Shown here piece by piece: positions 15,820 through 25,214 of a stretch of DNA of 64,000 nt. The number at the start of each line of letters is the position of its first letter. The first letter of the stretch is position 1. The stretch comes from Porphyromonadaceae bacterium H1. GTDB taxonomy: Bacteria > Bacteroidota > Bacteroidia > Bacteroidales > Paludibacteraceae. The notes beneath the pieces were generated by a model. That model was not told the DNA's origin, made no database searches, and saw only the letters and a program-made list of their open reading frames with translations. A program made the position numbers and the translations under genes. The DNA lies in assembly GCA_001653155.1 (NCBI GenBank), contig BDEJ01000041.1, positions 1 to 64,000 on the forward strand, in the 5' to 3' direction.

Positions 15820-17838
15820 ATGATAAAAAGACTCTTACTGGCATCAATAGCCCTTTTGATCTGGACCGGCATCGAAGCTCAGATTCACGAACCGGTTATC
15901 TGGAGCATCGAAAAAAAACAGACCGGTCCTCAAACAATTGAAGTCATTTTCAAAGCCAAAATTGAAGCCGGCTACCACCTTTACGGAACGGAGATTCCGG
16001 AAGACGGCCCACGGGCCACTTCGGTTGTTTTCGAAAAATTGGAAAAAGCGGAAAAGAACGGAAAACTACAAGTCAGTCCACTTTCGAAACCTCACAAGAA
16101 GTACGATTCCAAATTCGAGATGGAGCTGGTCTGGTTCGACAACGAAGCGATATTCATCCAAAAAATCAACAGTCCCGACCCTTCAAAAGCTGTTTTGGAA
16201 GGCTACATCGAATATATGGTTTGTAACGACCAAGTCTGTTTGTCTCCGACTCAGGAACATTTCTCCTTTGGAGCAATCCGGCAAGCGGCAGCAAGCTCTT
16301 CGCTTCCAAAAGCAGAGAAGGCGAGCGCAAGCTCCACCGGAGAGGAAAGCCCTGCCCTTTTCAGCCCTCTCGTATTACCGGCGGCTTCCGAGGAAAACGG
16401 CGAAGCGGATTATTGGAAACCTGTTATCGAAGAGCTCCGCAACATAGATGCAACAGATGCCCCCACTACCCGGGAAGGTTGGGCACTCTGGCTGATTTTT
16501 CTTGCCGGATTGGCCGGTGGTTTCATCGCCTTATTCACCCCTTGCGTATGGCCGATTATCCCAATGACCGTAAGTTTCTTTCTCAAGCGCTCCGAGGATA
16601 AAAAACGCGGACGTCGCGACGCCATCTTTTACGGATTTTCTATCATTATCATCTATCTCACTCTGGGCATTCTCATAACGCTCATATTCGGAGCAAGTGC
16701 CCTAAACAGCCTCTCGACAAGCGCCATCTTTAACCTCTTTTTCTTTGCCCTGCTGGTTGTTTTTGCAGTATCCTTCTTCGGAGCCTTCGAAATCACCTTA
16801 CCTGCCTCATGGACTACAAAGATAGACTCCAAGGCCGAAAACACTGCAGGATTTTTGGGCATATTGCTCATGGCATTCACTCTCGTTTTGGTATCATTCT
16901 CGTGTACAGGCCCCATAATCGGAACCGTATTGGTAGAAGTGGCAGGCAGCGGTTCCATCATCGCACCGGCTTTAGCCATGCTGGGTTTTGCCGTGGCACT
17001 GTCCATTCCTTTTACCCTTTTTGCCATCTTCCCCTCCTGGTTAAAGTCTCTTCCGAAGTCGGGTGGCTGGCTGAATCGAGTAAAAGTAGTACTGGCTTTT
17101 CTGGAGCTCGCGTTGGCGCTCAAATTCCTCTCGGTGGCTGACTTGGCTTACGGCTGGCGCATCCTCGATCGCGAAGTTTTCGTGGCTCTTTGGGTTGTTA
17201 TTTTCTTCCTTTTGGGTGTTTACCTGCTTGGAAAGATACGCTTCCCGCACGACAGCGAACGGGGACATACTTCGGTCGGAGGCGTATTCTTAGCCATCAT
17301 CTCTTTCGCCTTCTCTGTGTACTTAATCCCTGGTCTTTGGGGCGCTCCTCTAAAAGCCGTAAGCGCCTTTGCGCCTCCGCTCTATACGCAGGATTTCAAC
17401 CTCTACAATAAAGAGCTCCATCCGGCCTTTACCGACTACGACCTCGGTATGGCTTATGCGGCCAAGGAAGGAAAGCCCGTTGTGCTCGACTTTACGGGCT
17501 ACGGATGCGTCAATTGCCGTGAAATGGAATCTTCCGTATGGCTGAACGACGAAGTGAAGGAATTGCTTACAAAGGATTTTGTGCTGATAAGCGTCTATGT
17601 CGATGACAAAACAGCTCTTTCGGAGCCCTATGAAGTAACTGAAAACGGCAAGATACGCCGGATAAAAACCGTAGGCGACAAATGGAGCTATCTGCAACGC
17701 TATAAATTTGGAGCCAACGCACAGCCTTTCTACGTCATGCTCGACAACAGCGGGAAACCCATCAACCGGCCTTATGCCTACGACAAAGATCCCGCAAACT
17801 TCATCCAATGGCTGAAAAGTAAAAAATCCGAAAATTAA
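15820..17838 (+). CDS. dsbD: Thiol:disulfide interchange protein DsbD
   Basis: 672 aa, exported (signal peptide to about residue 20). It carries electrons from cytoplasmic thioredoxin to periplasmic proteins. The three parts are in normal order: an N-terminal immunoglobulin-like domain with a Cys pair near residues 134-139, a central membrane domain whose redox cysteines sit in FTPCVWP (near 239) and FSCTGP (near 361), and a C-terminal thioredoxin domain with CVNC near 563-566. The ATG follows a weak leader. A strong hairpin follows the gene. Confidence 0.95.
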   Translation: MIKRLLLASIALLIWTGIEAQIHEPVIWSIEKKQTGPQTIEVIFKAKIEAGYHLYGTEIPEDGPRATSVVFEKLEKAEKNGKLQVSPLSKPHKKYDSKFEMELVWFDNEAIFIQKINSPDPSKAVLEGYIEYMVCNDQVCLSPTQEHFSFGAIRQAAASSSLPKAEKASASSTGEESPALFSPLVLPAASEENGEADYWKPVIEELRNIDATDAPTTREGWALWLIFLAGLAGGFIALFTPCVWPIIPMTVSFFLKRSEDKKRGRRDAIFYGFSIIIIYLTLGILITLIFGASALNSLSTSAIFNLFFFALLVVFAVSFFGAFEITLPASWTTKIDSKAENTAGFLGILLMAFTLVLVSFSCTGPIIGTVLVEVAGSGSIIAPALAMLGFAVALSIPFTLFAIFPSWLKSLPKSGGWLNRVKVVLAFLELALALKFLSVADLAYGWRILDREVFVALWVVIFFLLGVYLLGKIRFPHDSERGHTSVGGVFLAIISFAFSVYLIPGLWGAPLKAVSAFAPPLYTQDFNLYNKELHPAFTDYDLGMAYAAKEGKPVVLDFTGYGCVNCREMESSVWLNDEVKELLTKDFVLISVYVDDKTALSEPYEVTENGKIRRIKTVGDKWSYLQRYKFGANAQPFYVMLDNSGKPINRPYAYDKDPANFIQWLKSKKSEN

Positions 17839-17887
17839 TAAAAAGGAGCGATTTGACAGCTTCGACAGGCTTTGTCTGCCAATATGC

Positions 17888-17919
17888 CATCCCTTTTCTG
17901 ACAAAACAGGAAAGGGATG
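17888..17919 (+). terminator. Hairpin after dsbD
   Basis: A 13-bp stem with one T-G pair (17888-17900 with 17907-17919) around a six-base loop. Only a short T stretch follows, so it may be a terminator or a 3' stabilising structure. It separates dsbD from grpE. Confidence 0.55.
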
Positions 17920-18011
17920 CTTTGGCAACATTATTGTAAGGCAGTGTCCGGCGGCAAACCGACACGAGGAAAGCCGGAAGACGATAAAATCCAAGAACGA
18001 TAAAAAAGAAT

Positions 18012-18572
18012 ATGACTAAGAAAAATAAAAAGCACCTCGAAGATGAGTTGCTGAGGGAAGAAGGTAAAGAAACAGTCGAAACGACACAACCGGAAGGTCA
18101 GGAGCAAAATCAGGAAGCAAGTTCCGAAACGGAAGAACTGAAGAAAACCAACGAAGAACTCAATGAAAAGAACCTCCGGCTAATGGCCGAATTTGACAAC
18201 TACCGGAAACGTACACTCAAAGAACGTATCGAACTGATAAAAACATCCAACGAGAAGTTGCTGCTTGACATGCTGCCTCTTGTGGATGATTTTGAGCGAG
18301 CCATCCAAGCAACCGACAACAGCAACGATATAAAGGCACTCAAAGAAGGCCTGCATCTTATTTACGACAAATTCATTGCCTTCCTTGGTCAGAACGGGGT
18401 AAAATGTATCGAAACGGAAAATCAGGTATTCGACTCGGAGATACACGAAGCGATAAGCTCCTTCCCTACTCCGGATGAAGACATGAAAGGTAAAATCATT
18501 GATTGTGTATCGAAGGGCTATTCACTGAACGAGAAAGTCATACGCTTTCCCAAAGTTGTAGTTGGTGAATAA
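18012..18572 (+). CDS. grpE: GrpE, nucleotide exchange factor of DnaK
   Basis: 186 aa. A charged, disordered head (1-38) is followed by a long coiled coil (about 39-95) containing [10 protein letters not shown], then the beta-rich domain with [13 protein letters not shown] and [11 protein letters not shown], both GrpE signatures. It opens the DnaK nucleotide site. It pairs with dnaJ 47 bases downstream; dnaK is not here. No clear heat-shock promoter was recognised in the 173-base leader. Confidence 0.95.
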   Translation: MTKKNKKHLEDELLREEGKETVETTQPEGQEQNQEASSETEELKKTNEELNEKNLRLMAEFDNYRKRTLKERIELIKTSNEKLLLDMLPLVDDFERAIQATDNSNDIKALKEGLHLIYDKFIAFLGQNGVKCIETENQVFDSEIHEAISSFPTPDEDMKGKIIDCVSKGYSLNEKVIRFPKVVVGE

Positions 18573-18619
18573 TAAAAAAGGAAACAAATAATAACAGGAA
18601 GCATCCGAATCGGAGCAAG

Positions 18620-19774
18620 ATGGCAGCAAAAAGAGATTATTACGAAGTGCTTGGCGTAGCTAAAACGGCCAGCGCAGACGAACTGAAAAAGGCATACCGC
18701 AAAAAAGCTATTGAATTTCATCCCGATAAAAATCCGGGCGATAAAGACGCAGAAGAAAAATTCAAAGAAGCGGCCGAAGCATACGAAGTACTGAGCGACC
18801 CTCAAAAACGGGAGCGTTACGACCGCTTTGGCCATTCAGGACTGGGTGGAGCCGGAGGCTTCGGCGCTAGCGGCGGCATGAATATGGAGGACATCTTCTC
18901 GCACTTCGGCGACATATTCGGAGGACACTTCGGAGGTTTCGGTGGCTTTGGAGGCTTCTCTTCTTCACGAGGCGGTCAACGGATGCGCCGGGGAAGCGAT
19001 TTGCGTGTAAAAGTAAAATTGACTCTCGAAGAAATCGCCAACGGAGTCGAAAAAAAGATCAAAGTAAAAAAATACGTAAACTGCCCGCAGTGTCAAGGAA
19101 CGGGAGCTGCAGCCAATACCTCTCCGACAACCTGCAGCACTTGCCAGGGCTCCGGACAAGTTACCCAGGTGCGGCAAACCATACTGGGACAGATGCAAAC
19201 GACCTCCGAATGCCCAACTTGCAAAGGATTCGGAAGCATCATCAAAGAAAAATGCAAACACTGCCAAGGCGAAGGGATCTCTCACGAGGAAGAAATTATC
19301 TCCATCAACATTCCGGCAGGGGTGATGAGCGGCATGCAACTCTCGGTAAGCGGAAAGGGTAACGCCGCACGACGCGGAGGAATAAACGGCGATCTGCTGG
19401 TGCTTATCGAAGAGGAAGAACACCCCGAACTCATACGCGATGAGAACGATCTCATATACAACCTGCTGCTAACTGTCCCTGAGGCAAGCCTCGGCACCTC
19501 GGTCGAAATTCCGACCATAGAAGGAAGAGCCAAAGTGACTATTGCAGCCGGAACTCAACCGGGTAAAGTGCTCCGCCTGCGCGGCAAAGGCTTGCCCAGC
19601 GTCAATCAATACGGGAAGGGAGATTTACTGGTAAACATCGGGGTTTACATCCCCGAAAAGTTGACTAAGGAGGAGAAGAAAAACATGGAAAAACTACTCG
19701 AATCACCCAACGTAAAACCAAGTCCTACAGCAAGTAAGAATTTCTTCTCGCACATCAGAAACATGTTTGAATAA
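18620..19774 (+). CDS. dnaJ: DnaJ co-chaperone, type I
   Basis: 384 aa. The J-domain (1-70) holds HPD at residues 33-35. A Gly/Phe-rich stretch (about 75-115) follows. Next is the zinc domain with four CxxCxGxG repeats, CPQCQGTG near 155, CSTCQGSG near 172, CPTCKGFG near 198 and CKHCQGEG near 212, then the substrate-binding domains. All parts of a type I DnaJ are present. Transcribed with grpE. Confidence 0.97.
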   Translation: MAAKRDYYEVLGVAKTASADELKKAYRKKAIEFHPDKNPGDKDAEEKFKEAAEAYEVLSDPQKRERYDRFGHSGLGGAGGFGASGGMNMEDIFSHFGDIFGGHFGGFGGFGGFSSSRGGQRMRRGSDLRVKVKLTLEEIANGVEKKIKVKKYVNCPQCQGTGAAANTSPTTCSTCQGSGQVTQVRQTILGQMQTTSECPTCKGFGSIIKEKCKHCQGEGISHEEEIISINIPAGVMSGMQLSVSGKGNAARRGGINGDLLVLIEEEEHPELIRDENDLIYNLLLTVPEASLGTSVEIPTIEGRAKVTIAAGTQPGKVLRLRGKGLPSVNQYGKGDLLVNIGVYIPEKLTKEEKKNMEKLLESPNVKPSPTASKNFFSHIRNMFE

Positions 19775-19811
19775 ATGCCATCCGCGATAGCGGAGACAAA
19801 ACATAGAAGTT

Positions 19812-20558
19812 ATGAACAGCCCCACCTTCAAGCGAACGGAACTGCTGCTGGGCAAGGAGTTGATGGAGAAGATCGCCGAAAAACGCGTTATCCTTTTCGG
19901 TGTGGGAGGAGTAGGAAGCTGGTGTGCCGAAAGCCTGATCCGTTCGGGTATCCGACAGCTTAGCATCGTTGATTCGGACCGTGTCTGTCCCAGCAATCTC
20001 AACCGTCAACTGATGGCCACTCAGTCCAACATGGGTCGGATGAAGGTAGAAGCCCTGAAAGAACGCTTGCTCGACATCAATCCTCAAGCCGAGATAAAGG
20101 CCTTTGAGCAAATATATTGTGCAGAAACGGCCGCCTCCTTCCGCATCGACACTTACGACTACGTAATCGACGCCATCGACACCCTCTCGCACAAAGCCCA
20201 TCTGATACGCGAAACCTGCAACAGAAGCAAGGCTGTTTTTTTCTCATCCATGGGAGCTGCCCTCAAAATGGATCCTTCCCGCATACAAGTTGCCGAATTC
20301 TGGAAAGTGAAAGGCTGCCCTTTGGCTGCCGCCTTACGCCGAAAATTAAGAAACGGTGAAATGCCGGTACGCAAATTCCAATGCGTATTCAGCGACGAGT
20401 TACTGCCCAACCGCGGAGAAGCAACGGCAGAGCCCGATTGGGAAGACGGATGGACAGGCAGTAAGGCCCGTACGAACGGAACACTCGCACACACAACCGC
20501 TATTTTCGGCTTTACTTTGGCCGGTTTGCTGATACAATCCTTGTACACCGAAAATTAA
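19812..20558 (+). CDS. tcdA: tRNA threonylcarbamoyladenosine dehydratase (TcdA/CsdL)
   Basis: 248 aa, ThiF/E1-like fold. The nucleotide loop is VGGVGSW near residue 30, followed by [13 protein letters not shown], which carries the Asp and Arg that hold ATP. It cyclises t6A at position 37 of tRNAs to ct6A in an ATP-dependent step. Length and the C-terminal [12 protein letters not shown]-type helix fit TcdA better than ThiF or MoeB, which work on sulphur carriers. It follows dnaJ by 37 bases. Confidence 0.88.
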   Translation: MNSPTFKRTELLLGKELMEKIAEKRVILFGVGGVGSWCAESLIRSGIRQLSIVDSDRVCPSNLNRQLMATQSNMGRMKVEALKERLLDINPQAEIKAFEQIYCAETAASFRIDTYDYVIDAIDTLSHKAHLIRETCNRSKAVFFSSMGAALKMDPSRIQVAEFWKVKGCPLAAALRRKLRNGEMPVRKFQCVFSDELLPNRGEATAEPDWEDGWTGSKARTNGTLAHTTAIFGFTLAGLLIQSLYTEN

Positions 20559-20593
20559 AGTCGGACACTCCCAAAATCAAAATAATTGAACAC

Positions 20594-21733
20594 ATGAAAA
20601 CAAACGCCACTCCCCGCAAGAAAGTCCTCTTCATTGATCGCGACGGAACCCTCATCGTCGAACCGCCCGTAAGTTTCCAAATCGACCGGCTCGACCAGCT
20701 GGAATTGCTTCCCGGCGTTATTCGGAATCTTTATTTCATCCGCCATAAACTTGATTTCGAATGGGCTATGGTGAGTAATCAGGATGGATTGGGAAGCAGT
20801 CAGTACCCACAAGAAAATTTCGATACGGTACAAGCCAAGTTACTTCAAATATTGGAAAATGAGGACATCCGTTTCGATCGGATTTTTATCGACAAGTCGC
20901 TGCCCGAGGACAAGCTCCCCACACGAAAACCCGGAACAGGCATGCTCAAGGAATACTTCACGGATGCATACGACCTGAATGCCTCCTTCGTTATCGGCGA
21001 CCGCATAAGCGACGTAGAACTGGCCCGGAACCTCGGCTGCAAAGCCATCTTTCTAAGCGACGATACCGAGGCGCTCGACAAAAACAAGCTGAATGCTTAC
21101 TGTGCTCTGCAAAGCAAGGACTGGAATCGCATTAGTGAATTCTTGTTGGCCGGCGAACGTTCGGCCGAAATACAGCGAAAAACCAAAGAAACCGACATTT
21201 CCATAAAACTCAAGCTTGACGGAAGCGGGAACTGTGATATCGACAGCGGATTGAAATTTTTCGATCACATGCTCGAACAACTCGGAAAACATTCCGGGAT
21301 GGATCTACAAATCCGTATAAAAGGCGATTTACAGGTGGATGAACATCACAGCATCGAAGATACGGCCATAGCTCTTGGCGAAGCGCTGCGGAAAGCGCTT
21401 GGTGACAAGCGCGGCATCGAGCGTTACGGATTCTGCCTGCCCATGGACGACTGCCTCTGCTCCGTAGCTATCGATTTCGGAGGGCGTCCCTGGTTGGTTT
21501 ACAACGCCGATTTCAAGCGCGAATACATCGGAGACTTCCCGACAGAAATGATACTCCATTTCTTCAAGTCTCTAAGTGACTCTTGCCGGATGAACCTCCA
21601 CATCAAGGCCGAAGGCGAGAACGAACACCACAAAATCGAAGGGATTTTCAAAGCCCTGGCCAAAGCGATCAAAATGGCCATCAAACGCGATATTTACCAA
21701 TACGACCTACCCAGCACGAAGGGCATGCTTTAA
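20594..21733 (+). CDS. hisB: Bifunctional histidinol-phosphatase / imidazoleglycerol-phosphate dehydratase
   Basis: 379 aa, a fusion. Residues 1-165 are a HAD phosphatase with the nucleophile motif DRDGT near 15-19 and KPGTGM. Residues 185-379 are IGP dehydratase with metal-binding [22 protein letters not shown] and [12 protein letters not shown]. It performs steps 6 and 8 of histidine synthesis. No other his gene lies in this window, so it is separated from the usual operon. A strong bidirectional terminator follows. Confidence 0.95.
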   Translation: MKTNATPRKKVLFIDRDGTLIVEPPVSFQIDRLDQLELLPGVIRNLYFIRHKLDFEWAMVSNQDGLGSSQYPQENFDTVQAKLLQILENEDIRFDRIFIDKSLPEDKLPTRKPGTGMLKEYFTDAYDLNASFVIGDRISDVELARNLGCKAIFLSDDTEALDKNKLNAYCALQSKDWNRISEFLLAGERSAEIQRKTKETDISIKLKLDGSGNCDIDSGLKFFDHMLEQLGKHSGMDLQIRIKGDLQVDEHHSIEDTAIALGEALRKALGDKRGIERYGFCLPMDDCLCSVAIDFGGRPWLVYNADFKREYIGDFPTEMILHFFKSLSDSCRMNLHIKAEGENEHHKIEGIFKALAKAIKMAIKRDIYQYDLPSTKGML

Positions 21734-21740
21734 GAAGACA

Positions 21741-21782
21741 AAGGGGCTGTGTCGAATTTATTCATTTTTGACACAGCCCCTT
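21741..21782. terminator. Bidirectional terminator between hisB and gdhA
   Basis: A 13-bp perfect stem (21741-21753 with 21770-21782) around a 16-base AT-rich loop, between convergent genes. The GGGCTGTGTC/GACACAGCCC core recurs at 32683-32717. Confidence 0.88.
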
Positions 21783-21805
21783 CTGCTATTATCCGTATAA
21801 TACTA

Positions 21806-23140
21806 TTACAAAACTCCTTGCGCCATCATAGCTTTGGCTACCTTCATAAAACCTGCGATGTTAGCACCTTTCACATAGTCGATGTATCCGTCGGAACGCT
21901 TGCCGTATCTCACGCATTGTTCGTGTATGCCGGCCATGATGCGTTTGAGTTTTTCATCTACCTCCTCACGGGTCCAGTTAAGCCGCATGGAGTTTTGCGT
22001 CATTTCGAGGCCTGAAGTAGCAACTCCTCCCGCATTGGCAGCCTTTCCTGGTGCATAGAGCAAGCCTGCTTCCTGAAAGACATTGATGGCTTCGGGCGTA
22101 GAAGGCATATTGGCTCCCTCGGAAACGGCGATACAGCCTTGAGCTACAAGCTTTCGAGCATCGTCGCCGTTTAGTTCGTTTTGCGTAGCGGAAGGTAGAG
22201 CAATATCGCCGGCCTCAGCCCAAACACGTCCGCCCTCCACATACTTACAACCGTAATGCTCGGCATATTCGCGAATCCTTCCACGTTGGTTGTTTTTCAG
22301 ATCCATCACGAAGTCGAGTTTCTCGCGCGTAATACCGTCGGGGTCGTAGATATATCCGTTGGAATCGGAGAGAGTAACGGGCAAGGCACCCAGTTCGATG
22401 AGCTTCTCGCAGGTATATTGCGCCACATTACCCGAACCGGAGATGAGACAACGTTTGCCTCGCAGTTCGATACCACGGGTTTTGAGCATCTCAAGCAAAA
22501 AATAAATATTTCCGTAGCCGGTAGCTTCGGGGCGTATGAGCGAGCCTCCGAACTCAAGACCTTTTCCGGTAAAAGTTCCGGTATTTTCGCGAGCCAACTT
22601 CCGGTACATGCCATACATATAGGCCACCTCACGACCACCCACACCGATATCGCCCGCCGGTACGTCCGTATCGGGGCCAATGTGCCGCCACAACTCCAAT
22701 ACGAAGGATTGGCAAAAACGCATGATTTCGGCATTCGATTTTCCACGGGGCATAAAGTCCGACCCTCCTTTAGCCCCTCCCATCGGCAATGTTGTCAGGG
22801 AATTTTTAAAGGTTTGCTCAAAGGCTAAGAACTTCAGGATGGAAGGGTTTACTGATGCGTGAAAGCGTATCCCCCCTTTGTAAGGTCCCAGCACATTGTT
22901 ATGTTGTATGCGGTAGCCCATATTGGTCTGTACCTGCCCGCGGTCGTCCATCCAGGTAATCCGGAAGGAGAAAATACGATCGGGGATGCAGAGGCGTTCG
23001 ATGAGGTTGGCTTTCTCGAATTCAGGATGTTTGTTGTACACCTCCTCTATGGATTCGAGCACCTCGCTCACAGCCTGAAGGTACTCCGGTTCGTTGGGAA
23101 ATCTTCTCTTAAGGTCATTCAATACGTCTTTTGTATTCAT
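21806..23140 (-). CDS. gdhA: NADP-type glutamate dehydrogenase
   Basis: 444 aa from the ATG at 23140, the normal size. An upstream in-frame ATG at 23182 would add 14 unlike residues and is rejected. Catalytic signatures are GYRIQHNNVLGPYKGG and PMGGAKGGSDF with the active-site lysine, followed by the Rossmann motif SGSGNVAQ. It makes glutamate from 2-oxoglutarate and ammonia and is a main nitrogen route in Bacteroidales. The gene stands alone, with a -7 box at 23191-23198. Confidence 0.95.
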   Translation of the reverse strand: MNTKDVLNDLKRRFPNEPEYLQAVSEVLESIEEVYNKHPEFEKANLIERLCIPDRIFSFRITWMDDRGQVQTNMGYRIQHNNVLGPYKGGIRFHASVNPSILKFLAFEQTFKNSLTTLPMGGAKGGSDFMPRGKSNAEIMRFCQSFVLELWRHIGPDTDVPAGDIGVGGREVAYMYGMYRKLARENTGTFTGKGLEFGGSLIRPEATGYGNIYFLLEMLKTRGIELRGKRCLISGSGNVAQYTCEKLIELGALPVTLSDSNGYIYDPDGITREKLDFVMDLKNNQRGRIREYAEHYGCKYVEGGRVWAEAGDIALPSATQNELNGDDARKLVAQGCIAVSEGANMPSTPEAINVFQEAGLLYAPGKAANAGGVATSGLEMTQNSMRLNWTREEVDEKLKRIMAGIHEQCVRYGKRSDGYIDYVKGANIAGFMKVAKAMMAQGVL

Positions 23141-23190
23141 GCTTTCTGTTTTTGGTTTGTGGATTAAAAAATATTTTATCAAATCGAACG

Positions 23191-23198
23191 CAAAAATA
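23191..23198 (-). promoter_or_regulatory. -7 promoter element of gdhA
   Basis: TATTTTTG on the minus strand, 50 bases before the chosen ATG. No clear -33 element. Confidence 0.4.
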
Positions 23199-23289
23199 GC
23201 AATTTTAGAGAAAATTCGGATTATAAAAACAAATTATATCATCCGAAAACTAAAAAACATCGAAAAGATGCAAGCCTGGCAGGAAAAAA

Positions 23290-23841
23290 CTAAAGTTGCT
23301 GCTCGAGCTTTTTAAGAAAATGTTGACGAAACTCGTCCGATTCACTCCCGACTCGCTCGCAGTTAAACCAAGTGACATTTGCAATCCCTATGGGAAGGAG
23401 CATTTGGCGTACAAAACCTTCCTCGATGGACTGCTTATATTGTTCGGTAGGGCTTTCCGAGGTGGTTATTACGGTTGTTTTCTTGATATTGAGCAAGGGC
23501 GTCCAACCGTTTTCGTAATTATGAGAAAAGTTCAACAACATCACTTTGTCGAAAAAGCCTTTTAAATCGGCCGGCATCGTTCCCCACCAAATGGGGAAAA
23601 TAAAAATCATCTCGTCGGAACAACGCATAAATTTCTGATATTTCGCAACGAGCGGATCAGAGGATTCACCTTTGTGGTACAAAGCCAAATCAGCCTCTTC
23701 AAAAGAGGGATTGAAGCCGTCTTTAGCAAGATCGATGAGACAATACTCCCTTCCTTGTTTGTCCAGAGAGTTTGTTAGGGTATCGAGTATGGCCTTATTG
23801 AAGCTCCCATGCCAAGGATGTGCAAATACGATTGTTATCAT
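23290..23841 (-). CDS. NAD(P)H-dependent flavin oxidoreductase (KefF/MdaB-like quinone reductase)
   Basis: 183 aa from the ATG at 23841; a longer frame to 23934 overlaps folA and adds sequence unlike the family. The flavodoxin-like opening ITIVFAHPWHGSFN and the phrase FPIWWGTMPADLKGFFDKV are hallmarks of NQO1/KefF-type reductases that bind FMN or FAD. It reduces quinones by two electrons. It starts seven bases after folA and may share its transcript. Confidence 0.87.
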   Translation of the reverse strand: MITIVFAHPWHGSFNKAILDTLTNSLDKQGREYCLIDLAKDGFNPSFEEADLALYHKGESSDPLVAKYQKFMRCSDEMIFIFPIWWGTMPADLKGFFDKVMLLNFSHNYENGWTPLLNIKKTTVITTSESPTEQYKQSIEEGFVRQMLLPIGIANVTWFNCERVGSESDEFRQHFLKKLEQQL

Positions 23842-23848
23842 CGGGTAA

Positions 23849-24358
23849 TTAATTATTGGTTTCGTTGTGTTTGCGGCGGTATTCCACAAAAGAATAAGGG
23901 TAGGGATTTTTAGCATCGGCATCGAAATCCTCACGACTCACCTCCTCCCATTCGTCAAAATTCACTTGAGGGAAGAAAGTATCGGCATCATCGAAGCGAG
24001 CCTGTATCCAAGTAATATACATCCGATCTACGCGTGGCAGAACATGCCGGTAAACGGATTCGCCTCCAATGATAAAAACCTCCTCTTCAGCGGCACAAAG
24101 TCTCAGCGCCTCGTCCAAAGAAGTAACGCAACGATAAGCCTCTCCGGATTTCAAGGAACGGGAAAGAACAATATTGCAACGCATGGGTAAAGGTCCGGCA
24201 GGCAAACTCTCGAAAGTCCGACGCCCCATGATGATGCTGTGCCCGGTAGTAAGGGCTTTGAAATGTTTCAAATCGGCCGGCAGGTGGCAAAGCAAATCAT
24301 TGTCCCGACCGATGGCATAATTCTCGGCAATGGCAACTACAAGCGATAAACGCGGCAT
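23849..24358 (-). CDS. folA: Dihydrofolate reductase
   Basis: 169 aa. The opening SLVVAIAENYAIGRDNDLLCHLP, MGRRTFES and FIIGGESVY are the classic substrate and NADPH sites. It regenerates tetrahydrofolate used up by ThyA, whose gene lies 36 bases upstream in the same direction. Length is normal. No riboswitch is visible in the short spacers. Confidence 0.95.
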   Translation of the reverse strand: MPRLSLVVAIAENYAIGRDNDLLCHLPADLKHFKALTTGHSIIMGRRTFESLPAGPLPMRCNIVLSRSLKSGEAYRCVTSLDEALRLCAAEEEVFIIGGESVYRHVLPRVDRMYITWIQARFDDADTFFPQVNFDEWEEVSREDFDADAKNPYPYSFVEYRRKHNETNN

Positions 24359-24394
24359 AAGATAAACGGCAAATTAGCAATCGATGGATAAAAA

Positions 24395-25189
24395 TCAGAC
24401 GGCGACCACAGCTTTGATATGCGGATGCGGGTCGTAATACTGAAGCTCAAAGTCAGAATAGCTGAATTCAAAAAGATCTTTCACTTCAGGATTGATGTGC
24501 ATGCGAGGCAAAGGGCGCGGCGAACGGCCAAGTTGGAGCCGTACTTGTTCCATGTGATTGGTATAAATATGCGCATCGCCCAGCGTATGCACAAAATCGC
24601 CCGCTTTCAGGCCCGTTACCTGTGCTACCATCATCAACAAAAGTGCGTAAGAAGCGATGTTGAAAGGCACTCCCAAAAATATATCTGCACTGCGCTGGTA
24701 GAGCTGCAAGCTCAAACGCCCCTCGGCTACATAAAACTGAAAGAAAGCATGACAGGGAGGGAGCTTCATATTGGGCAAATCAGCTACATTCCACGCACTC
24801 ACAATGATACGTCTGGAATCGGGATTACTGCGTATGCTTTCCAACACTTGACTTATCTGGTCGATATGTCCTCCCTGATAATCGGGCCAACTGCGCCACT
24901 GATACCCGTAGATGGGGCCTAAGCTACCGTCTTCATCAGCCCATTCGTTCCAGATGCGAACGCCGTTCTCCTGCAAGTAGACTACATTCGTATCACCCTT
25001 GAGAAACCAAAGCAGTTCGTGAATAATGGATTTAAGATGGAGCTTTTTGGTCGTCAAACAAGGAAAGCCTTCCTCAAGGTTAAAGCGCATCTGATGTCCG
25101 AAAATACTAAGGGTTCCCGTCCCCGTACGATCTTCTTTATGGATCCCTTCGGACAAGACTCTATTGAGCAGGTCTAAATATTGTTTCAT
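24395..25189 (-). CDS. thyA: Thymidylate synthase
   Basis: 264 aa. It converts dUMP to dTMP with methylene-tetrahydrofolate. The nucleophilic Cys is in [11 protein letters not shown], followed by the conserved [18 protein letters not shown]. The protein ends HIKAVVAV, close to the family's usual C-terminus. It sits directly before folA, the common thyA-folA pairing. Confidence 0.97.
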   Translation of the reverse strand: MKQYLDLLNRVLSEGIHKEDRTGTGTLSIFGHQMRFNLEEGFPCLTTKKLHLKSIIHELLWFLKGDTNVVYLQENGVRIWNEWADEDGSLGPIYGYQWRSWPDYQGGHIDQISQVLESIRSNPDSRRIIVSAWNVADLPNMKLPPCHAFFQFYVAEGRLSLQLYQRSADIFLGVPFNIASYALLLMMVAQVTGLKAGDFVHTLGDAHIYTNHMEQVRLQLGRSPRPLPRMHINPEVKDLFEFSYSDFELQYYDPHPHIKAVVAV

Positions 25190-25214
25190 GTGAGAGGAAT
25201 TGAGAGTTCCACAT

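Noticed and set aside
17924-17937. Possible sigma-54 site (GG-N10-GT) before grpE
   Set aside because: The second half is GT not GC, it is a single chance-level match, and no activator gene or upstream site is seen.
23850-25214. Folate riboswitch upstream of folA/thyA
   Set aside because: Spacers are 7-36 bases, too short for a riboswitch, and no such fold was seen.
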